A stretch of DNA of 64,000 nucleotides, from assembly GCF_036588685.1 (NCBI RefSeq), contig NC_086376.1, positions 16,486,411-16,550,410 of the forward strand, read 5' to 3'. Shown here piece by piece: positions 33,590 through 45,774 of the stretch. Source of the DNA: Mytilus trossulus. Lineage: Eukaryota; Mollusca; Bivalvia; Mytilida; Mytilidae. The position numbers and the translations under genes were made by a program. The notes under the pieces were generated by a model, which did no database searches, was not told the DNA's origin, and saw only the letters and a list, made by a program, of their open reading frames with translations. Each line of letters starts with the position of its first letter. Within the stretch, counting starts at the first letter, position 1.

Positions 33590-33862
33590 TCTAGGGTTCG
33601 TGTTGCTTATTCTTTAATTTTCTATGTTGTGTCATGTGTACCATTGTTTGTTGATTTGTCTTTTTCATTTTTAGCAATGGCGTTGTCAGTTTATTTTCGT
33701 TTCATGAGTTTGATTGTCCCTCTGGTATCTTTCGTTCCTCTTTTATACATCCCGTTATTGTGTTCTAGTGCTATGGTATATTTTTGTGTTCTTGTCTTTT
33801 ATTTTTGCTGCTGTACTTTGTCTAAATGCCTTTATGTGTTTATTTCATTTTATTATTATTGA
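33590..33862 (+). repeat. Dispersed repeat, copy also at 52425-52570
   Basis: Shared blocks include 'atgttgtgtcatgtgt', 'atggcgtt(g/t)tcagttta' and 'gtatctttcgt(t/c)cctctttta'. The 91-codon hydrophobic frame here is repeat-borne and probably not a gene. Confidence 0.65.
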
Positions 33863-34009
33863 TTACGATATAAGATCGTAATCAATCGTAACACAATGTT
33901 GACGACTGGAATCCTAATTGACATTTTTATCTATTGTGACTATTTTTTCATGATTCACACATCAATGTCGATACAATGAAATGGCAAACAAGTGAGTGGT
34001 TTATCTAGC

Positions 34010-34240
34010 TATGAAACCAGGTTTAATCTCCCATTATAAGAACTTTTCTCTTTAAATTTTTCTTCAGATAACAGTATTTTTGTAATTTTATTTTTGTCTA
34101 CATTAGAAATTGCCTCTACATGTACCTTATCAGGAATATGACAGTTGCTATCCATTGGTTTTAGATGTTTGAGCTTTTTACCTGCCATTTGACTAAAATG
34201 GGCTTTTTGAAATTCCTCGGAGTTCGGTGCTGTAATCAAA
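34010..34240 (+). repeat. Dispersed repeat family F, copy
   Basis: It contains 'aaaccaggtttaatctccca' and 'ccttatcaggaatatgacag', matching the copies listed under 32100-33020. Confidence 0.6.
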
Positions 34241-34429
34241 AGCAAAATACATATTTTTTCATTCAATATACTGTATATTATTTTGAAATTTATTTAATAT
34301 GGTGATGATAACTTATGTTAAATGAAATAGTTGGCATATAGTAGGTTAACTTTTTGATTCATCAGTGAAATTGTCTTGAACATCCTTCCTGTTACTAATT
34401 ATGGTTATATTCTAATTCGCCAGCTCAAA

Positions 34430-37416
34430 CGAATATAAATTATTTAATAAATAAAACAACACATATATAGGATAAGTGTGCCTACAGCTGTAGCAGCCTT
34501 TAATATTAACTTTACATTCAATATAATTCTCAAACTATAAAGTCCTTCACTATAATTCAGGCACACTACCAATCCAATCATACATTAGCACAGTAATATA
34601 CAGTTACACAATCAAAAACTATCTACAAAAGAGGAAAAATTCATATTAATATAATGCAATATATGATGCATATACTCCAATTAACAATAACTATCTCATA
34701 AAAGGGTGGGTGGGTGGGTAAACATAATAACGAATGCTGCTACTTTGAACTATAGGCAAACTTCGAATAACTTTATTTTCTCAAACTAACCCCTTAAGTA
34801 ATGCTTAATCATGCTTTTCACGAAAATCATGAGGGCATATACCCGTAAAACCGGCACTACAGGCATATGCCATCCAATCAAATTGAACGTAAACACACAC
34901 CATGTGCTAGATATAAACACACACACGTGTTTATAGTAAACAATTACTTGACCGTTACAACGTCATGTGACCAATAACTTTAATAAATATATTTATGCTG
35001 TTACTTTCAATCAGGTAACATGACAGTACGTAACAGAAAGGAATTACGCAGTACTTTTTGTTCATTTTCTCGAACTGTGTATAAGTTTACTTCCATCTAC
35101 ATGTCAATTTGATAAGATACTATAAAGACACATGCACTGGTATAGTGCTGGCAATGAAATATTCTCAGAAGTTACAAAAAAGGCTGTAACCGGAGAGAAC
35201 AACAAAATTATTTTTCTCCGAATTCTGATCTTTGGGGAGTTCAGATTTTTTAAACTGGTTGCTCATGTTGCTGTGCACCTAAACATCATACATTCAGAAA
35301 ATGATGCTCTTCACATTGCATTACAAGAAATAAATTTTTGGTCTTTCAAACATGTCAATAGGTGGAAAGAACTAAGCGAGAACAGGAGGGAAATAACCCC
35401 TGGGACAACATTTAAAAGACCCTTCAAAATGCAAAAAATTCTTACATGCTTTAGTTATAACAAAACCAGATCAGTAATGGAGAAGAATTTTATATAATCT
35501 ATCAGATTTGTGAAAATCGGAAGGCTGTTATCTTAATTTAGATATTCTTTGAATGATTTAATTTTCAGAAAATAACAGGGGGCAACTTGAGTTTTGGGGG
35601 GTTGACCATTTAAATTATAATATTTTATTAGAAGAAATATTGAAAAGAATGTTTAATTGGTTGCAGTTGGTGCAATATATACTCTTGTTAATGCCTGAAT
35701 AAAAAAATAATTGCTGGTAAAGTGTGGGACATGGAAATTAGACTTTTCAGATATTTTCTAAAATATATTAATAATGCTATTTTTAAACCCCAATCAATAT
35801 GGATCTATTTTTAACTCATCATATATGCACAAATACTAAGTAGCGTTTCCTCGCTCTAATAATGCTGTTGAATATTTCAAATATGTGTAACATTCATTTA
35901 AATTATTGATTCAACAAAATGGAGGAAACAGATGGACTTCATGTTCTTGAATGCGTTAACTAGCAAAAAAGGTAGTATCTTAATTTAGTAAACACGCTAT
36001 ACAGGAAGTCGACATGACGTAATAATATTATATATAATTCTATAAAATCAACAGTATTAACAGATCTTAACAGATGAAACAATTCTATTTTAAATGCGTT
36101 CAATCAAACATATCAATTTAGGAATAAGGGGATGCAGTTCACTGGCGGATCCAGAGGGAGGATTCCGGGGGTTGGCCCTCTTCTTTTCTCATTGTTTCTG
36201 ATGATCATTTGAATGTGGACATACTATGGTTGGAACTCTCCCCCACCTTTATCCATGGTTGGGACCCCCCTCCCTTTAAAAATTGCTGTATTCGCCCTGC
36301 AGTATCTTGGCAGAGTTAAACACCGGGATCCAAACAACTATAGGTTACTTACAAAATGAGATGAGCTCTATTATTATTCATTGTATAGTGCAATGGTTAT
36401 ATAGATTTTCGTAAACATGATTATAATTTGTTTTTTTAAAATGTGCACCATTTCTTTTTAAAACTGCCAACATAACAGCTTGTGTCTCTGATTGTTTATC
36501 CTCGAGGATGATATAATACAAAAAAATCAATACTTAGCCTCCATGCACTCGGTATCCCAATGATAATTGTTTTTGAAACTAGCTGATTTAGATATGAAGA
36601 ATTCATTCAAAAGTAATACTGTGTATATAAAAAAAGAAGATGTAGTACGATAGCGGTAGAAATGAGCACCCTGTGAAATTTGTACCGTTTTATGTTAGTA
36701 CAAAAGTGTTAGCGAAATTGCGACTGATTTCAGACAAATCATACTGATTCACAGATTCAGGTAAAATAATTGTTTTGGTTTCGGTCTTTTATTGGTGGGT
36801 CCGCTTTCTATGATTTTGACTTTGAAGGTACAACGTCTTTTACATATTAAAATCTCAAGAAGAAAATTCTACAGAAACGATCCGAATTAGTTTTCTGATT
36901 TATGTGACAACTACTTTGAATATAACAGTCTGTGCCAAACTGTTTTATGGTTTCTCTGACCGGAAAAGAAATTTGAACCTTTTTAATATGTAATCAATCA
37001 CAATATCTTAAAATTTCTGTCTGATTAAATGATATTTTGTCTGACATTTTTTTTGTTAGGTCAGACAGAGTTTGTGATACACTGATGTTATCTTTAAGGT
37101 AGAAATATAACAATTTGACATGCACCTTCAACATTAAATGACCATTCCTAGTTTTATTAAAGTTAAAATATTTTAACTTTAAAATGATATATAGTTTCAA
37201 CAAACATTTTTACATAATTTGTATTATACATTTTGTTATTCTTACTATTCGATAAATGCTAAATGTCTTTTTTTGTAAGTTCAGACAATTTTGTGTGTAA
37301 CCAAGGTAAAAAAAAACCTAAATGCTGGAAACGCCTTTAGTAAATACCGGTATGCGTCATGACACTGATAGTCAAACACATGTACTATTATTATTCGTCA
37401 TACGTTTTTTTTCAGA
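34430..37416. other. Intergenic between the two paralogues, no firm gene
   Basis: A 121-codon frame at 35132-35497 has mixed, protein-like composition, but no recognisable domain and no splice context, so it is not called a gene. A segment at 36136-36310 begins CACTGGCGGATCCAG, resembling the end of the 10343 TIR element. The 2 kb before 37417 may hold the promoter and 5' exon of paralogue 2, which I could not place. Confidence 0.4.
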
Positions 37417-37504
37417 ATGTATTTTATCATAGAGCCAAATCTAGTATTAATCTTCATGATTTGCCTCTTCGTGGACAGTTGTCACGGATTGTATTCAACT
37501 AATT
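37416..37504 (+). CDS. Paralogue 2, coding exon 1 (signal peptide)
   Basis: The hydrophobic leader ends CHGLYSTN, like CYGIYSVD of paralogue 1. TTTTTTTTCAG directly precedes the ATG, and the donor is GTAAGT. Coding length equals that of paralogue 1 (88 nt). Confidence 0.75.
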
Positions 37505-38159
37505 GTAAGTTTACTCAGATAGTAACGAGTTTAGTGGCCCATGCATATATAGTTACTGTGATGCTTTATTTTTCATATAATATTATTAACGTCGGTTTAC
37601 TAAAACTAAGTCTACATAAAATATTTCTATAACGTTAAGAATGTAATTACATCATCTTAATAATCGGTGACAAATGACAGCAAACAGTGATTTTGTACAT
37701 GTCTTCAAAGCTGTTCTATAAACCCTGATAATACAAACCCCATCATAATGAAGTAGTATACCGATGTTTAAAAGTTATAAATCACTTAAGATACAAAAAA
37801 ATCTAGGTTACAAACTATAAACCGAGGGAAACACATCTACATTAACTATAAGAGGAAAACATAGAAATAAACTTTCGGATAACAAATACCATATTCCTGA
37901 CTTTGTACAGGACATTTAAAGATGGTGGATTGAACTTGAACAAACCTTTTGCTTATATGACAATTTTAAAACATATTCCTAATGTTAGGTGTTCTTAACG
38001 AGTACATATTCTTCTCCGCTTCTAGTAACCGTAGAGTTGCCATAAGTCATTATAAATAACCTGTTAATTCGTATTCAGATATGTCGCAATCGGATAAAAG
38101 TTGACGGGAGAATACCTACGAAAATTTGAACATATCCATATTCTTAATTACTTGAAATA

Positions 38160-38350
38160 TCATAAGTTATGCAGTGTTCTATTCTAACATTCATATACTA
38201 GCATTAGGCTGGCACCCTTGCTTGTGTGTTCTTTGTTTCTTGATATAACATAAGATCTGCAGTGTTCGATTCTAACATTCAAATACTTGCACTAGGCTGG
38301 CAGCCTAGTCTGATAGATATGTTATATGCTCTGCAGTGTTCGGTCCTGAC
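38160..38350 (+). repeat. Short tandem repeat (~85-90 bp, 2-3 copies) in intron 1 of paralogue 2
   Basis: The block 'tgcagtgttcgattctaac' followed by 'attaggctggca'-like sequence occurs at about 38172, 38260 and 38333 with decay. Confidence 0.6.
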
Positions 38351-38553
38351 TTTTCTGAAATTCTCCGTTAATAAATTTTAGGAAAATAAGGATCCAAGGA
38401 AGTTGCATTTTTTGGCTATTTTTTATGTCCCTTTTTGTCATGTAGCCCTTGCAAGGTTGGTCTTTTCTCAAATGAAATTTATTGTTTTAGTTAAAATCAC
38501 CTGCGTGTCGAATAAACAATCTAACCTATCAATCAATTATCTTACTATTTCAG

Positions 38554-38669
38554 TACAGTTTGCGTCTCATTATTGCGACCAATACGTCAGACGACTAACA
38601 GAGAGTACATTTTATAATTTATCATGGTATGGACAAACTTCTCCTAAACTTTGTGATTTTAATCTTTAA
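38554..38669 (+). pseudogene. Paralogue 2, exon 2, truncated by stop
   Basis: It encodes RRLTESTFYNLSWYGQTSPK and then LCDFNL followed by TAA at 38667. Paralogue 1 continues for about 40 more residues at this point. The sequence after 38670 is unrelated, and repeats lie downstream (38940, 39360), so a deletion or insertion replaced the exon's 3' half and its donor. Confidence 0.75.
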
Positions 38670-38939
38670 AGATTGATGTAGCATGGATTTTGATATATCC
38701 ATTCAGTTTCTTAATTCTTAATTGAATCAACGACCTCACAGCCTTAATTCATTCTGAATGAGTATCCACGTCTTCTTTCTTGCGCTTCGTCCATTGCCTG
38801 TCACAATCCTCGACTAAATCCATCAGTATTTTGAATTTTTTTTCTCTAATTGATGGATTTAGGCTCACGATATTTCGGACCTTTGGATAACACATTTCGT
38901 CGGAAAGTGTTATTAAACTTTTTGAGTCAACTGACTATG

Positions 38940-39040
38940 CGTTAATCTTTTGAAGACCGTACGGGAGCCTATAGTTTTAAGATTATGTGCCATTTAGTCC
39001 TATGAGGACAGGGGTCTCATTGGTAATCATACCTCATCTT
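38940..39040 (+). repeat. Dispersed repeat family G, fragment
   Basis: It matches the 'gaccgtacgggagcctatag' and 'ctcattggtaatcatacctc' part of the family. Confidence 0.55.
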
Positions 39041-39359
39041 CTTAATTTTGTATTTGTTAATATATTGTATAATGTCTTACAGGAAAGGGATAGAACAATA
39101 AAAAGCTTTTTTGATCATGTTCATACCCTTAACTTTACGTTGCAATCTGTGAGCTGTTATGCTATTTGAAAAAAGGATTAACTTTATATAGTTAAAACGA
39201 ATGTTGTTGGTGGCACTAATTAGAAAGACATTTACTGGATGACTTGATACTTTCGAAACGATGACAGCGCCACACCTGCAATTTTTGTAACTTGTTTTTT
39301 TCTTTCTAAATTTCCTGTTTACAAAACATTGAATTTTTCGGAAAACTACGGATGTTCTT

Positions 39360-39640
39360 ATCCCAGGCATAGAATACCTTAACCGTATTTGGCACAACTT
39401 TTTGAAATTTTGGATCCTCAATGCTCTTCAATTTTGTACCTGCTTGGCTTTATAAATATTTTGATATGAGCGTCACTGATAAGTCTTATGTAGACGAAAC
39501 GCGCTCCGGCGTTCTAATTTATAATCCTGGTACCTTTGATAATTAATTATAACGCTTCCAATTGCATTTCCTTGTTTATTGGGGAATTTGTTTGCTCTGG
39601 CGTATTAAATTATAATCCTGGTACCTTTGATAACTATTTG
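39360..39640 (+). repeat. Hammerhead-core repeat, decayed copy plus fragment
   Basis: From 'atcccaggcatagaatacc' to 'cctttgataatta' this follows the full-length family. The core reads CTGATAAGTC, then GACGAAACGC, with a shortened stem III. A second fragment from 39596 repeats 'ctggcgtattaaattataat'. Confidence 0.6.
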
Positions 39641-39842
39641 CTCAATCGCTAATCGTCTATATAATTTGTTAATTTTTATCTGTAGGTTCATCTATTTTTT
39701 CTATCTTTTAAAAATTTAATAGTTAGCACGGCCTTTCAGAAATATTTTACATACTAGGAATTATTGAATAGAAGATTTCCCTGCGAGTAGATTTCGAGCC
39801 CTGATTTTGGCTATTGTTGTTCATTTGTTTAATCTACTTCAG

Positions 39843-39990
39843 TATTACACGGGACACGATAGACATATTGAGAAAACCTGCGTAAAGCAGGCTTACATGT
39901 TAACCATTACCATTTTGCTACCACATGGGTATAGAGAACCACTACCAAAAACTTACCTTATCATCAAAGTCACAGCATTTCGTTTTAGAG
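39843..39990 (+). CDS. Paralogue 2, exon 3 (ectodomain)
   Basis: 148 nt, with acceptor CTACTTCAG and donor GTAATT. It encodes IEKTCVKQAYMLTITILLPH, near-identical in spacing to exon 3 of paralogue 1. Confidence 0.8.
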
Positions 39991-41430
39991 GTAATTAATA
40001 CAGAAAAAATGCACTACATACAAATATTTCTTTTATCAAAACAATAAGAAGACTGCAATTACAGTCAATTGGATGAGTTGGTGTATCTTTTATTTCTCGT
40101 GCCATCAAAATTTACAAAATGTTAAAATAGTGACTGAAAGTGAAACTTTTCAATAGGTTACTATATGTACATAACAATCTATCAAATTGTTATTTGCCAC
40201 TGTTTGCAGCGTGCAAAATCTTACTAAATTCTGAAGAATTTGGTTCACTTTTGAATGGGAACTTATTGTTAACAAAACCGACAAAGTTGCATCCGAAATA
40301 AATGTATTTATATTTGTTTCAGAGTAATTTTGTGTTTGGTTTAGAATGCCCATCTCATACAGTCACATTCATGAAAGGGAAGGGGATTGAAGTTACAACG
40401 TAAGGAACATATCCGATATATTTTCCATAACATTCAACTAACTCGTGATGCCGTCCGTAAAATTTACGAAAACTCATAGTTTAATAGGTTCTGTGTGAGC
40501 AGCAACCCTCTATCAAGAAAATACTGGTAGAAAATGCAAGCATGGGAATATCGATTCAATTAGGAGATATATACCAGTATGCAGGTGCTGCTTGAAAGTT
40601 GCTACTTTGAAATGGAAAGTTCAAAATTGGAAAACTGAAATCATCTCTTTTGTCGTAAATTTTTGTTATAAATCGTCCCTCATTCTCAATTGATAGGTGT
40701 TGTCAAGATATTAGGCCGACTTAACTGTATATGTTGTATCCTTTATCTCTAGTTTGATGGGATAGATGCGTTTAACATAGTAACCAAAATTATGAATTAT
40801 TTAGTGAAAGAACATGAAAGAATATTTACAGAATATTGTTAACTTCCTATCTTTCTTCCAATGAAGTTCCTGTATGAGGTCAGCATCATAATGATGACGA
40901 AACAAGTCGCCATGAAGAAGGGCACAATTGGTTCCCATTGGAATGCCGACAGTCTGTTGAAAATACGTTCTCCGAACATAACAAATATGATGTCAATCAC
41001 GAAATAAGCATTTTGATAATGTCCGTTTCAATGCTTTTTTTTTATTTGTTGGAATCAGAATGATCCTTTACAAAGTAGAATTCATCCCTCCCTAAGACAA
41101 GATACTTGTATCTCCGTTGCCCATTATTTTTAATGCAACAATTGTCTTTTTGTTTGAATGAGGAATACTTGTGAAAATTGTGGAAAAGTCAAATGTTTTA
41201 ATGCTATTGCAAGATGAAAGAGAGTTAGATTGTATGTACTGTAAAAAGATCTTTGAAAGTTTTAAAGTATGCACAGGTGATACACAACAAAGTGCAGTTT
41301 ACATGGAATTAGTCTGGAATTTTTTTTAATAACAGACAAGAAAATGTTTTTAGTAAATTAAAAAAAAACAACATTTCTACTTAAAAGTGTATGTTATAAT
41401 AGTTAGTTAGCAATGCTTCTCTTCTTTTAG

Positions 41431-41560
41431 ATGAAAAGACTATATCAACCAGAGGTAACCTAGGTTTGCCTGTTATTTCTATTGTTATCGTTATTGTCAA
41501 CTTGGTTTGTGTTATTGTGCTGTACTTTATACTTTGGAATTATTGTCTTTCATTTCTACC
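41431..41560 (+). pseudogene. Paralogue 2, extra exon-4-like segment
   Basis: A T/C-rich tract and TTTTAG precede a phase-1 frame encoding DEKTISTRGNLGLP and then a strongly hydrophobic stretch (VISIVIVIVNLVCVIVLYFI). Start, phase and position of the hydrophobic segment match exon 4 at 42809. The cysteine-rich region does not follow: the frame passes into repeat sequence and stops at 41754. It may be a truncated duplicate of exon 4 or an alternative terminal exon. Confidence 0.4.
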
Positions 41561-41689
41561 TATGTACTTTCTCTGTTTACCATTTTATGTTTCTGTTTTG
41601 AAACAGTTATTTTTGTTATTGCGACTAATATTACATTACAATGTTGACTGCAGTACCCTATTTTTAACGCTATTTACCTATTATAAAAT

Positions 41690-41760
41690 TGAGAATGTGT
41701 CAAAGAGACAACAACCCGACCATAGAAAAAACAACAGCAGAAGGTCACCAACATGACTTT
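41690..41760 (+). repeat. Dispersed mussel repeat fragment
   Basis: 'gagaatgtgtcaaagagaca' followed by 'acaacccgacca' matches a block at 17610-17650. It overlaps the end of the exon-4-like frame. Confidence 0.5.
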
Positions 41761-41869
41761 AATGTAGCGAGAAATTCTCGCACCAGGAGGCGTCATTCAG
41801 CTGGCCCCTTAACAAATATATACTCATAGCCAAAATAGCCAAAATAGCCAAGGAAAACTAAGAACATAT

Positions 41870-42243
41870 TGTCAGTTTAAAACATCATTTTGTAAAGAAA
41901 TTATTTAAATATCTTGAAAAAGTTTGATTTGAGAAAAGCTATCACAAAATTCAGGATTTCATCTCATAGACTTAAAATTGAAACTGGGAGATATTCCAAA
42001 TTAGAAGTTCATCAAAGAATTTGTGATAAATGCGATTTTAATAAAGTGGAAGATGAACTTCATTTTCTTATAGAATGTCCTGTATACTCTAAGGATAGAG
42101 ACATGTTATTTGATCTGATATTTAAAGAATGTAAAAAATTTAACTCCTTGGATATGGTCAATAAATTTATTTGGCTATTAAACTGTGAGTCTATTAATAT
42201 TTTAAAACAACTTGGCTATTTCTTATTAAAACACCTGCCTTGA
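41870..42243 (+). pseudogene. Non-LTR retrotransposon 3' end fragment
   Basis: The frame (ATG at 41914, stop at 42241) encodes RISSHRLKIETGRY, CDKC and EDELHFLIECPVYSKDRDML, the C-terminal zinc-binding module of LINE polymerases. It is 5'-truncated and lies in the intron between exons 3 and 4 of paralogue 2. The 3' untranslated part ends in the (TTCTA)n tract at 42419, typical of LINE tails. Confidence 0.7.
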
Positions 42244-42418
42244 GTAAACATTTATAATATAACACTGGGATACTGTAAGTAATATTTAAAATGTCTAACT
42301 TTTTAAAGCATACTGTTTTGTTGTTCTGCTTTATTGTATTTGTAATTGTTTGTAACTATATATTGTCATGAATGTATATGCACTATGCCCCTTGAGGGTA
42401 CCTCTTATGGAAATAAAA

Positions 42419-42467
42419 TATATTCTATTATATTCTATTCTATTCTATTCTATTCTATTCTATACTA
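42419..42467 (+). repeat. (TTCTA)n microsatellite, probable LINE tail
   Basis: About nine copies of TTCTA or ATTCT follow the LINE fragment. Confidence 0.85.
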
Positions 42468-42594
42468 GTTCAGTGATAACGAACGCCATACTAATTTCCA
42501 AAGTGTACACAAGAAAGATTGTTTTGCAAACACACATTAATATAATCAATATAATGGAATTTAGTGCGACTGGCATACAATATATTGTTTTAGC

Positions 42595-42730
42595 AATCCC
42601 TAAAACCAGGTTTAATCAGCATTTTCTATGTAATAAAATGCCTGTAGCACATCAGGAACTGCAAGCTGGTTTCCGTGTGTGACATTTTTCTGAGCTTTTG
42701 ATTTTGCCATTTTATAAAGCACTGTCAGTT
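42595..42730 (+). repeat. Dispersed repeat family F, copy
   Basis: 'taaaaccaggtttaatcagc' and 'catcaggaactgcaagctgg' match the family; it lies just before exon 4 of paralogue 2. Confidence 0.55.
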
Positions 42731-42808
42731 TTAAATTTCAGATCGAGCCCATAATTTTATTCTTTTTTAAACCGTTAGTGGACCTGATTTATCTGCTTTA
42801 AATTTCAG

Positions 42809-43237
42809 ATAAAAAATATAACACATCCACAAGCAATAAAATAGGTTATACAGTAGCTGGAGTTGTTATCTTTATTGTTTGTGCATTTTGTGTGTTCTGC
42901 TGTATCAAGTCGAGTCTCAGATCTAGAAGAGAAGTAGGGTTGGCATGTATTGGCGAGGCTGTATGTACTTGTTTCACTTGTGAATGTTTTGACTGTACAA
43001 ATTGTCCCACGTGTGACTGTGATTGTGAAGATATATGTAAGCCCTGTGGACTGTGTTATGCGGCCTTGGCGGGTTGTTGTACACCTTCTGATTTTAATGT
43101 GAGAGATGAGAGTTACCAAGAGGATTCGTTGGAAACATCAGGAATGAATCCAGTGTCTCAAGAGCCGGTACAGACTCGCACGTCGACTTTAATGCCAGAG
43201 CCTTCCGCACCACCACCGGATTACCGTGCATTACAAG
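42809..43237 (+). CDS. Paralogue 2, exon 4 (transmembrane, Cys-rich cytoplasmic)
   Basis: It encodes the transmembrane helix (GVVIFIVCAFCVFCC), a Cys-rich block (CFDCTNCPTCDCDCEDIC), a linker and EPSAPPPDY, in which PSAP and PPxY overlap. The acceptor is AATTTCAG and the donor GTATCA. Confidence 0.8.
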
Positions 43238-44263
43238 GTATCATTTATGTATATTCTACATTATATCCTACAACTATTGATATTTTCATAGATACAAGCA
43301 CACACTTATATTTTTTTGAATTTAGCTTTATTGCAAATCGGACAATGGATAAACATTTCACATATAGGTCTGACATAATGCAGATGATTGTATTGCAAGA
43401 AAAATATTTGACAGTGGATTCATCAGTTATAACATGTTTTCCAGTTTTAATGATCATTTTGTTCATTTATATTTCTACTTCTAATTTTATGAACAGACTT
43501 TTTTTAGGTAAAGATTGCATGCAATGTAATCAAATCCTTATAGAACTGGCTTGATATCTAAATCTTCCAAGGCTGATCACTATCTATTTGATACACAAAA
43601 AATACTGCATTGATCATAACATTCTATAGATCATATCCATGAACATTTCAAGAAATTTAACAATGTAATATATGTTCAGATATTCAAGGCACAAATGAAG
43701 TTTAACTTTTCAAGAAAGTTACATAACTTGTGCAAGGTGCAGGAATCTGATATATCTGATCTACATTTATAAATGATGTAATGGTTAAAGTCAACCAGTT
43801 GGAGTTATCTTCCTTTGTCGAAAATTGCTGTTAAATCAACTACAAAATGTAATATTTGAGTTTGCTTCCCACTGTTAAATTGAAGCAATCTTTATCATTG
43901 AGTGCTAAAAAGCACTTTGATATAGCAATGTCTATAGCTTCGAAATAACACTTTACGTCGTCGCTTTCCTACGAAAAAGTTATTGAAACCAACAGCAACA
44001 ACAAAAACATCAGCAAATAAAACCATACCTCTCTATAATCATAACCATTGTAAATAGTTCATCAATATCTAACAATGATATCAGAAAGAATGATAGCGAA
44101 CATGTCAAAATAGTTTACTTTTGGATGTAATGTGACTTTAAAGACAGAAAAATAGTAAAAACAATGTTGGTCTTAGTATTGAAATTGTACACTTTTTAAG
44201 GTAAAAAAACAGTCCCAATTAACATTCATAAAGTTCACACTACATTTAATATGTCTGTTGCAG

Positions 44264-44343
44264 GAGATTCATTACCGCCTCCTCCAAGTTATGAAACCGC
44301 TATACGTGATATACCCCAATCAGCACCTCAGACCAATCATTGA
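44264..44343 (+). CDS. Paralogue 2, exon 5 (tail)
   Basis: The acceptor CTGTTGCAG precedes GDSLPPPPSYETAIRDIPQS and the end APQTNH, with TGA at 44341. The last codons and the stop form the first unit of the downstream tandem repeat. Confidence 0.8.
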
Positions 44344-44600
44344 TGACGACACATATACGTATACCAACCCAAATATCGATGACGTACTACATGAATATTA
44401 TCATTGATGACGACACATACGTACTACATGCATCTAATCATTGATGACGACACATACGTACTACATGAATCTAATCTCTGATGACGACACACATACGTAC
44501 TACATGAATCTAATCATTGATGACGACACATACGTACTACATGAATCTTATCATTGATGACGACACATGCGTACTACATGCACCCAATCGTTGATATCGA
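44334..44600 (+). repeat. Minisatellite seeded at the paralogue 2 stop codon
   Basis: About six copies of a 40-45 bp unit (AATCATTGATGACGACACAT then ACGTACTACATGAATCT) run from the last codons of exon 5 into the 3' flank. Unit starts are near 44334, 44400, 44440, 44485 and 44525, with diverged copies after. Confidence 0.85.
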
Positions 44601-45454
44601 CAATTTCGTACTACCATAATCCCAATCTTTGAAAGGAATCAATGACCGAACAAATAGCCAATGGAAATGGCATATTAACGTCTCGTGATGCTGGTTAAGC
44701 TAACTAAATAAAAGCATTTTTGTATCACTTCTTCGAATCTGTACAGTAAGCATAATTAACAGGACACAATCATAAGAGAATGTAAAATATCCTATTTCAG
44801 ATAGACAGGAATATAAGTGTATATATTTTCGATTCTTTTATTACTGGTACTTCATGACATAAATGCGATCAATAAAGTACGTATCTGGTTGAATCTGAAG
44901 AAAACTGTTGAATAAAAGGAAAAACAACAAGTTGGTAAATAGGATACGGTGAACTGCAAAACACGGAAAGTCAGTTAGGTGTAAATCACGATTGCTCCAT
45001 AAGAAAACAAATTATATTGCTGAAATCGCGTATTTTTATTTTACAAATTGTGAAGATTTTGGTGTGTGTTTTTAATTATCTCTGCCTACAGTATGAAACA
45101 TAAGTCAGGTAAGACAGACCAGGTATTGTTCGTTTGTCTCTGGTTGTATGTACGCTTTTTCCAGAGGACTTGGATGTTAGTGACTGACCAAGTTTGTTGT
45201 AGTATTCGATATTGTTAATATTATTCATTTATATGTACTAAACTTGGCACATCCAAAGACAGTACTTCGGCAGGTTAAATAAATATATCACTTTTAAACA
45301 ATAACCTTTTTGTCATTTCAACGGTGTATTCACCACAAAAGAAATGAAGAGCATTCTTCTTCTTTTTACAATGAAATGTCTTTTCGTACATTATTTTAAG
45401 TACCATAAAAATAAGAACGAAAAAGAAAGTTTAATCAGCGCTTAAAGTAAAAAT

Positions 45455-45591
45455 CATTGCAATATATAAACATGTAGTCTCAAGATGGGTATTGCTAGTA
45501 TTGAATGATTGTTATCTTATAATTATAATTAATTTGTTTACACAGACTGTTATAATGTTTACGTTTAGGTTGGTCTATCATGATAATTATT
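45455..45591 (+). repeat. Flank L, left of the DIRS/PAT element
   Basis: This ~135-bp segment (landmarks 'catgtagtctcaagatggg', 'actgttataatgtttac', 'catgataattatt') is a diverged copy of 50186-50320. It ends exactly where repeat A1 begins. Confidence 0.7.
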
Positions 45592-45774
45592 ATAATGTCA
45601 TTCGTTTAAACGGGCAGTGCATTAGAGTGAAATTAATTTCTCCTGGGTGTTTCATCATATGTAGCATAGAGGGCGTAATGTTTTCCCGCTTCAAAATTAT
45701 TTTCGCGGTATTTTATTGCCTATGTTATCATTCAGCACGACATCGTCAATCTGAGCAGTCGAATTTTCTTGGTA
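45592..45774 (+). repeat. Split direct repeat A1
   Basis: 183 bp, matching A2 at 49617-49799 with few substitutions (for example GTCATTCGTTTAAACG versus TTCATTCGTTTATACG). It defines the left end of the element. Confidence 0.9.

Larger units (their letters stand above)
37417..44343 (+). pseudogene. Novel membrane protein, paralogue 2 (exon 2 truncated)
   Basis: Exons homologous to paralogue 1 lie at 37417-37504 (88 nt, signal peptide), 38554-38669 (ends in an in-frame TAA), 39843-39990 (148 nt), 42809-43237 (transmembrane and Cys-rich) and 44264-44343 (tail). Exons 1, 3, 4 and 5 are open and keep splice borders and phases. Exon 2 matches only up to SPKLCDF and then stops; the ~40 residues with the third ectodomain cysteine are missing and were not found before exon 3. 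Either this is a recent pseudogene, or it makes a short secreted product, or exon 2 is skipped. The tail keeps PSAP fused to PPPDY (exon 4) and PPPSY (exon 5). An exon-4-like segment also sits at 41431. Confidence 0.7.

Noticed and set aside
33587-33862. 91-codon hydrophobic ORF as a membrane protein
   Set aside because: The sequence is a dispersed repeat with another copy at 52425-52570 that does not keep the frame.
35132-35497. 121-codon ORF as a gene
   Set aside because: No homology recognised, no splice context and no repeat copy to compare; left as undecided rather than annotated.
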